From CAXBDP01 sp963974465 (GTDB taxonomy: Bacteria > Bacteroidota > Bacteroidia > Cytophagales > Cyclobacteriaceae), in assembly GCA_049340005.1 (NCBI GenBank), contig JBMPIY010000014.1: DNA of 64,000 nucleotides. One strand, given 5' to 3'. This document shows positions 15,990 through 25,058 of this stretch, one piece after another (within the stretch, counting starts at the first letter, position 1; every line of letters starts with the position of its first letter). Both the position numbers and the translations under genes were made by a program. The notes beneath the pieces were generated by a model that saw only the letters and a program-made list of their open reading frames with translations, was not told the origin of the DNA and ran no database searches.

Positions 15990-16132
15990 GTAAAATGAAG
16001 AAAAAGGGCGACCTTCCAAGCAAGGTTTGCATAACTTGTGGAAGACCATTTACCTGGCGCAAAAAATGGGAAAAGGTATGGGACGAAGTAAAATATTGTA
16101 GCAAAAAATGCAGATCAGAAGCTAGATTTTAG
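15986..16132 (+). CDS. DUF2256 small zinc-ribbon-like protein (48 aa)
   Basis: This encodes 48 residues beginning MSKMKKKGDLPSKVC. Two cysteine pairs (C15/C18 in CITC, C38/C42 in CSKKC) flank a Trp-rich centre (FTWRKKWEKVWDEV), the arrangement of DUF2256 proteins. They are thought to bind a metal and are often encoded beside or fused to photolyase/cryptochrome genes. It starts inside the photolyase stop codon (ATGA overlap), so the two are made together. A role as accessory factor of the photolyase is an inference from this association. A frame this small is easily missed. Confidence 0.85.
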   Translation: MSKMKKKGDLPSKVCITCGRPFTWRKKWEKVWDEVKYCSKKCRSEARF

Positions 16133-16144
16133 CCTATGAATAAC

Positions 16145-16777
16145 TCATTTATACACTCCAATAAAGAACAAGAGCCACAATAAGTAAAACAGCACATAAG
16201 AACAAAAAACGATTGCGTAGGCAACGGAAAGCTTCTTTTGTGCCGTCCAATGGATGCCATAAACGAGGATAAACCAATACGCAACTTCGAATAGATTGAG
16301 CGATTTAAGCGGATAAGCGTATTTCGGGTGAATAGACTCGTAATCGAAAAAGCTCATTAAGCTAAGTGGGTAGAAATTCTTGATATCCCAAATGGTGGCT
16401 TCAGCTTGAAAGAACATAAACCAAAATATTTTGAGGCCTTCTGCACCTAAGAATATTAGTTCAGCAAACATCACAATCTGCCAAACCTTATTGTAGTGAA
16501 TGCGATAGCCAAACATAAAACTACCCACCCAAAGCGTAAAAGATATGCAGGTGAATTTGAGAAAATAGATAAGTGGAATACTCAAATATTGCAGCCCATT
16601 GATCAATTTGAATATGCCAAATTCCCCTCTTTCTTCCAGAATTTGAAATGCATAGGTTTCTGCTTCCACAAAATTCTTTTTGAGAAAAAGAACAAAAAAG
16701 GTAAGTAAACAAAGCACTACAAAAAAAAGTCTTTTGTCAACTTGGAACAATTCAGAAGCAGTACGCCTTATCCACAT
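16145..16777 (-). CDS. Integral membrane protein, unknown function
   Basis: This encodes 210 residues with about five hydrophobic helices (around residues 18-32, 62-85, 96-112, 160-175 and 185-207) and a positively charged N-terminus. Between helices three and four is a polar loop rich in Tyr and Phe. I do not recognise a family. It is convergent with the DUF2256 gene (12-base gap) and divergent from the TPR-protein gene. The length and helix pattern support a real gene. Confidence 0.65.
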   Translation of the reverse strand: MWIRRTASELFQVDKRLFFVVLCLLTFFVLFLKKNFVEAETYAFQILEERGEFGIFKLINGLQYLSIPLIYFLKFTCISFTLWVGSFMFGYRIHYNKVWQIVMFAELIFLGAEGLKIFWFMFFQAEATIWDIKNFYPLSLMSFFDYESIHPKYAYPLKSLNLFEVAYWFILVYGIHWTAQKKLSVAYAIVFCSYVLFYLLWLLFFIGVYK

Positions 16778-16859
16778 AGTTTTACTGGTATGACCTTTGC
16801 AATTTATTTCAAAACTTATTCATATACTCGCCTCGTTTAATAGAAGGCTAATAATTAGG

Positions 16860-18116
16860 ATGGTCAATCAAATAGCAAGATTAAAAAATCTCACTCAGAA
16901 TAATAGCTTGAAAAGCATTCGAATTTTCTCTCTAGCATTAATCTTTACAATAGGTAGTTTAAGCCATTCCTTGGCTCAAGGTAGTGGATATATTTATGCC
17001 GATAGTAGCAATAATAAAGAAATCTTGCTACTCAATGAATCGATTCAAATAGAGATTACCGAAGCTGTCAATAATATGTACAACTTCAAATTTCAAGATG
17101 CTGAGCGCGAATTTCGTTGGTTAAAATACCGCTATCCGAATCACCCCTTGCCAGATTTCCTCCTTGGCCTTAGTGAATGGTGGAAAATAATGCCCAATAT
17201 AGAAAATGAGCAGTACGATAATAGATTCCTGATGTATATGGATTCGACCATTTACAAAGCCGAAAAGATGATGGATGTAAATGAGGAAGATAGAGAAGCT
17301 TCATTCTTTTTGGCAGGAGCTTATGGATTTAAAGGACGACTTTATAGTGAGCGTAAATCATGGCGAAAAGCGACCGTGGCTGGAAGCAGTGCTTTGAAAT
17401 ACCTTAACCTTAGCCGTGATGAAAATGCTGATTTCTTCAATCCTGAATTGATGTTCGGTGATGCACTTTACAATTACTACTCTGTCTGGATACCAGAAAA
17501 TTACCCACTACTTAAGCCGATTTTAGTATTCTTCCGCAAAGGAGATAAGCAATTAGGGATAGACCAATTAAGAGAAGTTTCTCGAAATTCTTTCTACAGT
17601 CGTACTGAGGCGCAGTATTTCTTGATGAGAATTTTATATACCGAAGAAAAGGATATTGAAGGCGGCTATCAAATTGCAGAATATTTGTACGATACATATC
17701 CTGATAATGCCTATTTCCATCGCTACTTTACGATGCTTAACTATTTGAGGGGGAGAACAGCTGAAACTGAAAAACTGTCTCTCAGAATACTTGAAAATCT
17801 TGATGCTGGAATGCCAGGATATGAAGCAATAAGCGGGAGGTATGCGTCTTTTTTCCTAGGGCACATTAACGAAACGCGTAATAACAAGGTGAAGGCCATG
17901 GAGTATTATAGTAGAGCGATCAGTTTTGGAGAGGAGTCTGAATCGCAGGAATCAGGTTATTATATCTATTCGCTACTTAATTTGGGTAAAATACAAGCTG
18001 GGCTTGGCAATAGAAAAGAAGCTAAAAACTACTTCAGTCAAGTAAGAAAATTTGCAAAAAGAAAGCACCCAGCGCACAAGGAAGCAAGAGATTTTTTGAA
18101 GGAGAATAAACTTTGA
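16860..18116 (+). CDS. Secreted tetratricopeptide-repeat protein
   Basis: This encodes 418 residues from the ATG at 16860; an upstream TTG at 16797 would add residues before the signal sequence and is less likely. A signal peptide (core IFSLALIFTIGSL, ending SHSLAQ) is followed by TPR-like helical pairs along the whole length, clearest in 'AMEYYSRAISFGE' and 'LLNLGKIQAGLGNRKEAKNYFSQV' near the C-terminus. It is probably a periplasmic scaffold. No partner can be named. A small hairpin AAAGGTA/TACCTTT follows the stop. Confidence 0.8.
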   Translation: MVNQIARLKNLTQNNSLKSIRIFSLALIFTIGSLSHSLAQGSGYIYADSSNNKEILLLNESIQIEITEAVNNMYNFKFQDAEREFRWLKYRYPNHPLPDFLLGLSEWWKIMPNIENEQYDNRFLMYMDSTIYKAEKMMDVNEEDREASFFLAGAYGFKGRLYSERKSWRKATVAGSSALKYLNLSRDENADFFNPELMFGDALYNYYSVWIPENYPLLKPILVFFRKGDKQLGIDQLREVSRNSFYSRTEAQYFLMRILYTEEKDIEGGYQIAEYLYDTYPDNAYFHRYFTMLNYLRGRTAETEKLSLRILENLDAGMPGYEAISGRYASFFLGHINETRNNKVKAMEYYSRAISFGEESESQESGYYIYSLLNLGKIQAGLGNRKEAKNYFSQVRKFAKRKHPAHKEARDFLKENKL

Positions 18117-18119
18117 CAA

Positions 18120-18137
18120 AAAGGTAATAATACCTTT
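18120..18137 (+). terminator. Weak hairpin after the TPR gene
   Basis: AAAGGTA-ATAA-TACCTTT forms a 7-bp stem four bases after the stop codon. It is followed by an A/T-rich tract and not a clean T-run. Confidence 0.4.
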
Positions 18138-18162
18138 AAATAAAAATAATTTTTGTCGATAG

Positions 18163-18192
18163 GTAGAATTTTTAATAATCCTATTAACTTTG
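18163..18192 (+). promoter_or_regulatory. Promoter of the Lrp-family regulator gene
   Basis: TTG at 18163-18165 and TAACTTTG at 18185-18192 are spaced by 19 bases, a full match to the Bacteroidota consensus. Transcription would start near 18199, about 27 bases before the ATG. Confidence 0.7.
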
Positions 18193-18225
18193 AACGAAAT
18201 TTTATTTTGAATTAACATTAACTAG

Positions 18226-18696
18226 ATGAGTGCCATAAAACTGGATAAAATAGATCGAAAGATTCTCGAGATTTTACAAGCAAACGCAAAAATTACAAAC
18301 GCCCAATTATCGAAAGAAATTGGCCTTTCTCCAGCACCAACATTGGAGAGAGTGAAAAAATTAGAAGTTTCAGGCATTATAAAAAGTTATCATGCAAAGT
18401 TAGACCCCGCTGCTATTGGCTTGGGTGTGACAACTTTCGTACATGTAACCTTAATAGGCCACAATAAGCGCAATATTGAAGCTTTTCTGGAAGAGATTAA
18501 TAAAGTAGATGAGATCATCGAATGTCATCATATAACAGGTTCAGGTGATTTCATTTTGAAAGTTATTGCCAAAGATATTACAGCTTATCAGAATTTGATG
18601 CTTGATAAGGTAAGTGAAATCAAAGAAGTAGATAATATGCAATCAATGGTGATTCTATCGACCTTCAAAGATTCTAAAGTGCTTCCGGTTCCTTAG
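18226..18696 (+). CDS. Lrp/AsnC-family transcriptional regulator
   Basis: This encodes 156 residues. An N-terminal winged helix-turn-helix (about 5-60; LDKIDRKILEILQANAKITNAQLSKEIG is spread over the first helices, then LSPAPTLERVKKLE) precedes a C-terminal RAM domain with the ligand loop around HHITGSGDFILKV. Such proteins form octamers and sense amino acids. The gene has its own promoter and terminator. The effector is not readable. Nearby panB and icd are plausible targets only by proximity. Confidence 0.92.
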   Translation: MSAIKLDKIDRKILEILQANAKITNAQLSKEIGLSPAPTLERVKKLEVSGIIKSYHAKLDPAAIGLGVTTFVHVTLIGHNKRNIEAFLEEINKVDEIIECHHITGSGDFILKVIAKDITAYQNLMLDKVSEIKEVDNMQSMVILSTFKDSKVLPVP

Positions 18697-18717
18697 GATT
18701 TGATTACCAAAACCTCA

Positions 18718-18747
18718 AAATCCCTTTCACAATTGATAGGGATTTTT
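18718..18747 (+). terminator. Intrinsic terminator after the Lrp-family gene
   Basis: AAATCCCT and AGGGATTT enclose a 12-base loop and are followed by further T residues; this lies 22 bases past the stop codon. Confidence 0.7.
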
Positions 18748-18817
18748 CATTTATACCTCCCGCAGTTTGGCTATTGACTCGTTCGGGTTAATTTTGTTGA
18801 TAATAAAGCCATCATCC

Positions 18818-19324
18818 ATGAGCCTAGCACAAAACAAAATACTTGATAAGCTACAAATGCTGCAAAAAATCCGCAGGATCGCTTATCAGATTTATGAAAA
18901 CCACTACCTCGAGCCGGCAATTTATATGGCTGGTATAGATGGCTCAGGCTACTTATTAGCCGAAATGATTTGCAAAGAACTAGAAACTATTTCGGCCAAT
19001 GAGGTTCATCTAATAAAAATCTCAGTAGATAAGGATGCTTCTACCCAACCTAAAATAGACTTGGATATTGACCTTGCGAGCCTGAATGGAAAAGTTGTTA
19101 TCATGGTAGATGATGTGCTAAATTCAGGTAGAACACTCGCATTTTCATTCCAACCATTTCTTTCACAATCAATCAAAAAATTAGAAGTAGCCGTCTTGGT
19201 CAATCGCAGTCACAAGAGATATCCTGTGAGCGTAGATTATACTGGATATGAACTTGCCACCACATTGAGTGAGCATATCCATGTAGTTCTCGATTCAGAT
19301 AAAATGGCTGTATATCTTCAATAA
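18818..19324 (+). CDS. Phosphoribosyltransferase-domain protein (PyrR-like)
   Basis: This encodes 168 residues from the ATG at 18818. A GTG at 18767 would add 17 residues with no homologous look, so the ATG is preferred. The PRPP-binding signature is VIMVDDVLNSGRT, preceded by an acidic strand, and the early AGIDGSGY loop resembles the pyrophosphate loop of type I phosphoribosyltransferases. It resembles PyrR or hypoxanthine phosphoribosyltransferases. The base substrate cannot be decided. It lies nine bases before panB and is probably co-transcribed. Confidence 0.85.
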   Translation: MSLAQNKILDKLQMLQKIRRIAYQIYENHYLEPAIYMAGIDGSGYLLAEMICKELETISANEVHLIKISVDKDASTQPKIDLDIDLASLNGKVVIMVDDVLNSGRTLAFSFQPFLSQSIKKLEVAVLVNRSHKRYPVSVDYTGYELATTLSEHIHVVLDSDKMAVYLQ

Positions 19325-19333
19325 ACATATCTT

Positions 19334-20152
19334 ATGTCAATTCACAAATCCAATATCAAGCTTATTACCACGCATCAATTGCAAGAGATGAAAACACGTG
19401 GAGAAAAAATTTCGATGCTTACTTCCTACGATTTTTCGATGGCGAGAATTTTAGATGAAGCTGGTGTAGATGTGATTTTAGTTGGCGATTCAGCTTCCAA
19501 TGTAATGGCCGGACATGAAACGACTTTGCCTATTACTTTGGATCAAATGATCTACCATGCAAGTAGTGTGGTGCGAGCTGTGCAGAGAGCATTTGTTGTC
19601 GTGGATATTCCATTTGGTTCATACCAAGGCAATTCAAATGAAGCATTGCGTTCTGCGATTCGGATTATGAAAGAATCCGGGGCACATGGAGTGAAAATGG
19701 AAGGGGGAAGTGAAATAAAGGAATCAATCACTAGAGTACTAAGTGCTGGAGTACCTGTGATGGGCCATTTGGGCCTTACACCACAGTCGATTTACAAATT
19801 TGGTACTTACACCGTAAGAGCAAAGGAAAAAGACGAAGCAAATAAGTTGATTGAGGATGCACAGCTTTTAGAAGAGTGTGGTTGCTTCTCATTGGTCCTT
19901 GAGAAAATTCCAGCAGAATTGGCTAAAAAAGTGGCTGAAACAGTGAGTATTCCAGTAATTGGTATTGGAGCTGGTCCTGATGTAGATGGACAAGTGCTGG
20001 TAGTACATGATATGCTGGGTATTACCAAGGAATTTAAACCGCGCTTTTTGCGTAGATATGCAGACCTCGGAAGCATCATGGATGAAGCAGTCAAAAACTA
20101 CATCAAAGATGTGAAAGGTCGTAACTTCCCAACAAGCGAAGAGAGTTATTAA
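19334..20152 (+). CDS. panB: 3-methyl-2-oxobutanoate hydroxymethyltransferase
   Basis: This encodes 272 residues. It is recognised by SMLTSYDFSMARILDEAG, the metal-binding VGDSASNVMAGHETT, GVKMEGG, and the catalytic glutamate in FSLVLEKIP. PanB transfers a hydroxymethyl group from methylenetetrahydrofolate to 2-oxoisovalerate, the first committed step to pantothenate and coenzyme A. The length is normal for the decameric enzyme. It sits between the phosphoribosyltransferase gene and icd, all on the same strand with short gaps. Confidence 0.96.
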   Translation: MSIHKSNIKLITTHQLQEMKTRGEKISMLTSYDFSMARILDEAGVDVILVGDSASNVMAGHETTLPITLDQMIYHASSVVRAVQRAFVVVDIPFGSYQGNSNEALRSAIRIMKESGAHGVKMEGGSEIKESITRVLSAGVPVMGHLGLTPQSIYKFGTYTVRAKEKDEANKLIEDAQLLEECGCFSLVLEKIPAELAKKVAETVSIPVIGIGAGPDVDGQVLVVHDMLGITKEFKPRFLRRYADLGSIMDEAVKNYIKDVKGRNFPTSEESY

Positions 20153-20179
20153 TAGAATATTAACATAAATAAATACATA

Positions 20180-21406
20180 ATGACAGGAGAAAAAATTACG
20201 ATTTCGAATGGAGTACTAAATGTACCGGATTTTCCAATTGTGCCATTTATCGAAGGAGATGGTACAGGTGTAGATATATGGCCAGCTGCCAAATTGGTGT
20301 TGGACGCAGCAGTTGAAAAAGCGTATAATGGCAGTAAGAAAATAGTTTGGAAAGAAGTATTGGCAGGCGAAAAGGCATTTAACCAAACTGGCGAATGGCT
20401 TCCAAAAGAAACACTTGATGTATTCAAGGAATATTTAGTTGGCATCAAAGGCCCATTGACAACTCCTGTTGGCGGTGGTATTAGATCGTTGAATGTGGCT
20501 CTACGTCAAGAATTAGATCTATACGCTTGCGTGCGTCCTGTAAGATGGTTCGAAGGTGTGCCATCTCCCGTAAAGGAGCCAGGTAATACAGATATGGTTA
20601 TTTTCCGTGAGAATACAGAGGATATATACGCAGGTATAGAATTCCAAAACGGAACAGAAGAAGCTACAAAATTCTCGAAATTACTTCAGGATAATTTCCC
20701 GGATAAATTCAAGAAAGTACGATTCCCAAATACAGCTTCGTTTGGCATCAAGCCAGTTTCTAAAGAAGGAACTGAAAGACTCGTGAAAGCTGCCATTGAC
20801 TATGCTTTTGCCCAGAAACGTGACTCAGTTACGCTTGTGCACAAAGGCAATATCATGAAATTCACAGAAGGCTCTTTTATGGAATGGGGGTATGCGCTTG
20901 CTAAAAATGAATACGGTGCAAAAGATTACCAAGGAGGACCTTGGCAGGTAATCGAGAAGGACGGACACAGCGTAATTATCAAAGATGTGATCGCTGATGC
21001 CTTCTTGCAACAAATTTTACTTCGCCCGGCAGAGTATTCTGTAATTGCTACGCTAAACTTAAATGGCGATTATATTTCTGATGCATTGGCAGCACAAGTT
21101 GGTGGTATTGGAATAGCACCTGGCGCGAATATCAACTACATCACCGGTACGGCTATATTTGAAGCTACTCATGGTACTGCTCCAAAATATGCTGGTCAAG
21201 ATAAAGTGAACCCTGGTTCAGTGATTTTGTCCGGAGCAATGATGCTTGAGTTCTTCGGCTGGAACGAAGCTTCAGCTTTGATCTACAAGGGAATTGAAGC
21301 TTCAATTGATGCTAAACGAGTTACTTATGATTTCGAGCGCTTAATGGAAGGAGCAACACTATTGAAATGCTCTGAATTCGGCGAAGAGATTGTAAAAAAT
21401 ATGTAA
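20180..21406 (+). CDS. icd: Isocitrate dehydrogenase (NADP-dependent, bacterial dimeric type)
   Basis: This encodes 408 residues of the E. coli Icd type. GPLTTPVGGGIRSLNVALRQ contains the serine that is phosphorylated by AceK in enterobacteria. RPVRWFEG, FRENTEDIYAGIE, the lysine in VHKGNIMKFTEG and HGTAPKYAGQDKVNPGS complete the substrate and cofactor sites. It oxidises isocitrate to 2-oxoglutarate in the citric acid cycle. Twenty-seven bases separate it from panB, and a strong terminator follows. Confidence 0.96.
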   Translation: MTGEKITISNGVLNVPDFPIVPFIEGDGTGVDIWPAAKLVLDAAVEKAYNGSKKIVWKEVLAGEKAFNQTGEWLPKETLDVFKEYLVGIKGPLTTPVGGGIRSLNVALRQELDLYACVRPVRWFEGVPSPVKEPGNTDMVIFRENTEDIYAGIEFQNGTEEATKFSKLLQDNFPDKFKKVRFPNTASFGIKPVSKEGTERLVKAAIDYAFAQKRDSVTLVHKGNIMKFTEGSFMEWGYALAKNEYGAKDYQGGPWQVIEKDGHSVIIKDVIADAFLQQILLRPAEYSVIATLNLNGDYISDALAAQVGGIGIAPGANINYITGTAIFEATHGTAPKYAGQDKVNPGSVILSGAMMLEFFGWNEASALIYKGIEASIDAKRVTYDFERLMEGATLLKCSEFGEEIVKNM

Positions 21407-21425
21407 TCATAATTTATTTTCAGTA

Positions 21426-21453
21426 AAAGCCTTGCCCATCAGCAGGGCTTTTT
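21426..21453 (+). terminator. Intrinsic terminator after icd
   Basis: AAAGCCTTGC and GCAGGGCTTT pair over 10 bp (one G-U) around a 6-base loop, followed by T residues, starting 20 bases after the icd stop. Confidence 0.8.
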
Positions 21454-21485
21454 CGTTATAATGATTTGTCTTAATTTGCTTTCAA

Positions 21486-22910
21486 ATGCTCAAATCAAAA
21501 ATTTCATTTCTTTTACTGGTATTAATTATTGCAGTATATGTTTCGAGCTGTAATAAAATTGAGCCTGAAGGCCCCAGTCAAACATTACTGGACTCATCAT
21601 TAGTAGTCCCAGTGTCAACAATTACAATTCCAGTATCTTATGAAGTTCGAAATTTAGAAGACCTAGTAAATAAAAAATTAGAGGGGGTATTCTTTAAGAA
21701 ATGGCTAAAGCTGAATAGTGGAGGTGATAGTCTATTTTTAGAGTTGGAGAGAACCTCTCGCGTTCAATTAAGCTGGGCAAATCAAGCCTTACAAATTGAG
21801 TTTCCAATCCATGTGTCTGGAAATTTCATCAAGAAGTTTATGGGAATGAGCTTGAAAAATCAAGCTCCTATAGAGGCAGAAATGGTTTTGCATCTTACGA
21901 CAGGTGTCGAGGTAAATCCAGATTGGAGTTTAAATACCAATACTAAATTAGAAAAGATCGATTGGATCAAGAATCCAGAGCTAAAAATAGCAATGGTGAA
22001 ATTGGATATAAAAGAACCGATCGAAGATCAGCTATTTGCAAATCAAGAAACTTTGCTTGAGGAATTGGATAAAGTGCTACGGGAGGAAATAAAAACACGG
22101 GATGAAGTAGCGAAAATTTGGAATGATATTCAAAAGGAAATTGTCATAAACAAAGAAGAACCCAGGATATACATGATTGCAGAAGGCGAGTCACTGGCTG
22201 CTAAATTTTTAAACGATGATCCTGCGTACTTAACATTACTTGTGCAAATGAAAGCTTTTGCAGAAACAAAAGAAGGTGAATCACCACCATTTGTTGAGAA
22301 ACCATTGCCAACATATTCGGATCAGATTAATAATGATGATAGTGTCCAAATATTTGTATTGGCCAAACTGCCCTTTAGCCGTGCAAATGAGTTGCTAAGG
22401 AAGGAGCTTATTGATAAAAAAATCGCTTTCAATAATGTAGCACTTAATATAAAAGACTTGGATATCTATGCCACAGACCAAGGATTAGCAGTGAGATTAG
22501 ATGTGAAAGGAGCTGTAAACGGGCATTTGTATTTGGTTGGAGAACCAGCTTTTGATGAAGCAACTAGTACTTTTTGGGTGGATAAACTTGAATATGATAT
22601 TCAAACAGAAAATGTTATTGTCAATTCTATGGATGGAATGTTCCATGACAATTTCTTAGAATTCATTTCGGAGTACCTAACGTTCGACGCGGCTCCATTG
22701 ATAAACGACTTACCTAATATGATTGAGACAGCGCTTGATAAAGGAAAAAGTGGTGAGAAAATAGATATAGAGATAAGCCACATGCACGCAAGACCTTACT
22801 CTATTGTACTAACTAGAAACGATATCCAAGTGATCCTTGAAACGCGAGCAAGTGCAGATTTGCAATTGAAAGGATTAAAGAGTTCAGCAAAACCAGTAAG
22901 AGTAAACTAA
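21486..22910 (+). CDS. DUF4403-family lipoprotein
   Basis: This encodes 474 residues with a lipoprotein signal (VYVSSC, Cys about residue 22). The body consists of two related halves: strand-rich segments around 'VPVSTITIPVSYEV' and 'VQIFVLAKLPFSRANELLRKEL', and paired amphipathic helices. This is as in DUF4403 proteins, which have a tubular lipid-binding-like fold similar to BPI/SMP domains. It is probably anchored in the outer membrane facing the periplasm. The function of the family is not established; transport of lipid between membranes is speculation. It is followed after 39 bases by the LON-domain gene. Confidence 0.8.
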   Translation: MLKSKISFLLLVLIIAVYVSSCNKIEPEGPSQTLLDSSLVVPVSTITIPVSYEVRNLEDLVNKKLEGVFFKKWLKLNSGGDSLFLELERTSRVQLSWANQALQIEFPIHVSGNFIKKFMGMSLKNQAPIEAEMVLHLTTGVEVNPDWSLNTNTKLEKIDWIKNPELKIAMVKLDIKEPIEDQLFANQETLLEELDKVLREEIKTRDEVAKIWNDIQKEIVINKEEPRIYMIAEGESLAAKFLNDDPAYLTLLVQMKAFAETKEGESPPFVEKPLPTYSDQINNDDSVQIFVLAKLPFSRANELLRKELIDKKIAFNNVALNIKDLDIYATDQGLAVRLDVKGAVNGHLYLVGEPAFDEATSTFWVDKLEYDIQTENVIVNSMDGMFHDNFLEFISEYLTFDAAPLINDLPNMIETALDKGKSGEKIDIEISHMHARPYSIVLTRNDIQVILETRASADLQLKGLKSSAKPVRVN

Positions 22911-22949
22911 TCACTGCTTTTTAGGTTTTATAAAAAAGAAAATTGACAA

Positions 22950-23573
22950 ATGAAATTAGCTTTATTCCCACTAAACTTAGTTCCATTTCCAAAAGAAAAA
23001 CTCAACCTACATATATTTGAGCCACGATATAAGCAGCTAATTGGTGAATGCTTAGACAAAGGTTTGAATTTTGGTATTCCCTCTTACATTGACAATAAAA
23101 TTGAATATGGTACAGAAGTGCAAATTGCCAAAGTAGAGAAATTATATGACGACGGCCGTATGGATATTAGTGTAGAAGGCCTGCGCGTTTTTAAAGTTTT
23201 GTCATTTAATCCGCATGCTACGGAAAAATTGTATCCTTCAGGCATTGTTTCTTATTTGCACAATATCGAAGACACTTCCGCCGAATCACAAAAAGTTTTT
23301 TATAATGCATTATTGGAATTGTTTTCATTGATGAATCTTGAAGGCAAGGTTACGCTCCATGAAAATATAAAGTCCTTTGAGATTGCTCATAAAATGGGCT
23401 TAACTTTAAATCAAGAATATGAATTACTTTTGATCGAAAGTGAGCGTGAAAGGCAAGATTATCTATTGACTCATATTCGTGTGGCTCTGCCCATCCTTCA
23501 ACAAATGCAAAGAGCGCAAGAGATAATTAAAATGAATGGGCATTTCCGATATTTTAACCCATTAAAACTGTAG
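22950..23573 (+). CDS. LON peptidase substrate-binding-domain protein
   Basis: This encodes 207 residues beginning with the LON N-domain signature LALFPLNLVPFPKEKLNLHIFEPRYKQL and continuing through GTEVQIAKVE and GRMDISVEGLRVFKV. It has no ATPase or protease domain, so it is the stand-alone substrate-binding type found in many bacteria. Its role is not established. It precedes nuoA with only two bases between stop and start, suggesting a common transcript with nuoABCD. Confidence 0.9.
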   Translation: MKLALFPLNLVPFPKEKLNLHIFEPRYKQLIGECLDKGLNFGIPSYIDNKIEYGTEVQIAKVEKLYDDGRMDISVEGLRVFKVLSFNPHATEKLYPSGIVSYLHNIEDTSAESQKVFYNALLELFSLMNLEGKVTLHENIKSFEIAHKMGLTLNQEYELLLIESERERQDYLLTHIRVALPILQQMQRAQEIIKMNGHFRYFNPLKL

Positions 23574-23575
23574 AA

Positions 23576-24049
23576 ATGGAAACACATTTATCCTCATTCG
23601 GAGCAGCTATAATTTTCATGATTGGTGGAGCCTTATTTGTAATTGCGGGTCTATTTACTTCGTCCCTTTTGAGGCCAAACCGCCCGAACGCAGAGAAATT
23701 AACAATTTACGAATCAGGTGAAGATACTATAGGCTCAGCTTGGGGGCAGTTCAATGCACGGTTTTATGTAATTGCACTCGTATTCATTTTATTCGATGTG
23801 GAGATCGTATTCCTTTTCCCTTGGGCAACCGTATTTGGCAATGCCGTTCTCAATAATGTAACTGATGGACTGTGGGGCAACATTGCCATTTTTGAGATGT
23901 TTCTTTTCCTAGTCATTTTGGTACTTGGCTTGGCGTATGTCTGGGCCAAAGGCTATCTGGATTGGGCATCTGACAAGGGAAATAAGGTGGCAACTGTAAA
24001 ATCAGAAAGTGCTATTCCAATGGAGGCATACAGCAAATACTTAGACTAA
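23576..24049 (+). CDS. nuoA: NADH-quinone oxidoreductase subunit A
   Basis: This encodes 157 residues with three transmembrane helices (about 9-32, 63-85 and 100-123). The conserved NuoA segment YESGEDTIGSAWGQFNARFYV and FDVEIVFLFPWA are present. The subunit forms part of the proton-pumping membrane arm near the quinone-binding site. The C-terminal extension of about 30 polar residues is longer than usual. Its stop overlaps the nuoB start by one base. Confidence 0.95.
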   Translation: METHLSSFGAAIIFMIGGALFVIAGLFTSSLLRPNRPNAEKLTIYESGEDTIGSAWGQFNARFYVIALVFILFDVEIVFLFPWATVFGNAVLNNVTDGLWGNIAIFEMFLFLVILVLGLAYVWAKGYLDWASDKGNKVATVKSESAIPMEAYSKYLD

Positions 24050-24579
24050 TGGGCGGATATTTAGATCAGAAATTTGGAGCGGGAGGTGTAATAATCACTC
24101 AGATAGATGAGCTGCTAAATTGGGCTAGACTCTCCAGCCTATGGCCTATGGGCTTCGGTATTGCCTGCTGTGCTATCGAATTTATGGGCTCCGTAAGTGC
24201 CGCTTACGATTTGGACAGAATGGGCTTGATTCCTCGTGCATCGCCACGCCAATCGGATGTGATGATTGTGGCTGGCACAGTTACCTTCAAAATGGCCGAT
24301 AGAGTTCGCAGGTTGTATGAGCAAATGGCCGAACCACGCTATGTTATTTCCATGGGCTCATGTTCCAATTGCGGAGGCCCCTACTGGGAACACGGTTATC
24401 ATGTGGTAAAAGGTGTAGATAGAATTATTCCAGTGGATGTATATGTGCCTGGATGCCCTCCAAGACCGGAAGCTCTTATTGGAGGTATAATAAAATTGCA
24501 AGAGAAGATTAGGGGAGAAAGTAGATTGAGCGAAAGTTTGCTGGAAAAGCTATTGGAAAAGAAAAAAGCGAAAGCATGA
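24049..24579 (+). CDS. nuoB: NADH-quinone oxidoreductase subunit B
   Basis: This encodes 176 residues. The four cysteine ligands of cluster N2 are present: the tandem pair in GFGIACCAIEFMG, one in MGSCSNCGG and one in VPGCPPRPEAL. It passes electrons to quinone. It overlaps nuoA by one base and nuoC by four (ATGA). A GCGGGAGG site near its 5' end encodes GAGG. Confidence 0.97.
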   Translation: MGGYLDQKFGAGGVIITQIDELLNWARLSSLWPMGFGIACCAIEFMGSVSAAYDLDRMGLIPRASPRQSDVMIVAGTVTFKMADRVRRLYEQMAEPRYVISMGSCSNCGGPYWEHGYHVVKGVDRIIPVDVYVPGCPPRPEALIGGIIKLQEKIRGESRLSESLLEKLLEKKKAKA

Positions 24580-25058
24580 GCATAGACGAGATAAAGGAAT
24601 TGATTAATAATCATCTGCCTGAAATGGTGCGGGAGGTTATTCAGAATACCACACCTACAACGCTTTTGGTAAATCCATCTCGAATAGTTGAGCTTTGTGC
24701 CTTTTTGCGAACCAATAAATCGCTGTATTTCGATTCTTTATCTTGCCTCACTGCCTTGGATAATGGGCCGGAAAGTGGAACAATGGAAGTTGTTTATACG
24801 CTCTATTCCATTCCTTACGATTATAAACTCAATATCCGCTGCGAGATTGACCGTAACCTCCCGCAAATTCCAAGTGTAGCAAACGTATGGCGAACTGCTG
24901 ATTGGCACGAGCGAGAAGCTTTCGATTTATTTGGAATCAATTTTCTCAATCATCCAGATCTTAGAAGAATATTATTGCCTACAGATTGGGAAGGATTTCC
25001 GCTTTTGAAAGATTATAGCCAGCAAGAAAAGTATCACGGCATTACAGTTAAATACTAA
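24576..25058 (+). CDS. nuoC: NADH-quinone oxidoreductase subunit C
   Basis: This encodes 160 residues with the 30-kDa subunit signature (WHEREAFDLFGINFLNHPDLRRILLP followed by W-G-P-L-KDY). It joins the peripheral arm to the membrane arm. It is a separate gene here, not fused to nuoD as in E. coli. Two GCGGGAGG sites in opposite orientation lie 228 bases apart inside it. Confidence 0.96.
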   Translation: MSIDEIKELINNHLPEMVREVIQNTTPTTLLVNPSRIVELCAFLRTNKSLYFDSLSCLTALDNGPESGTMEVVYTLYSIPYDYKLNIRCEIDRNLPQIPSVANVWRTADWHEREAFDLFGINFLNHPDLRRILLPTDWEGFPLLKDYSQQEKYHGITVKY

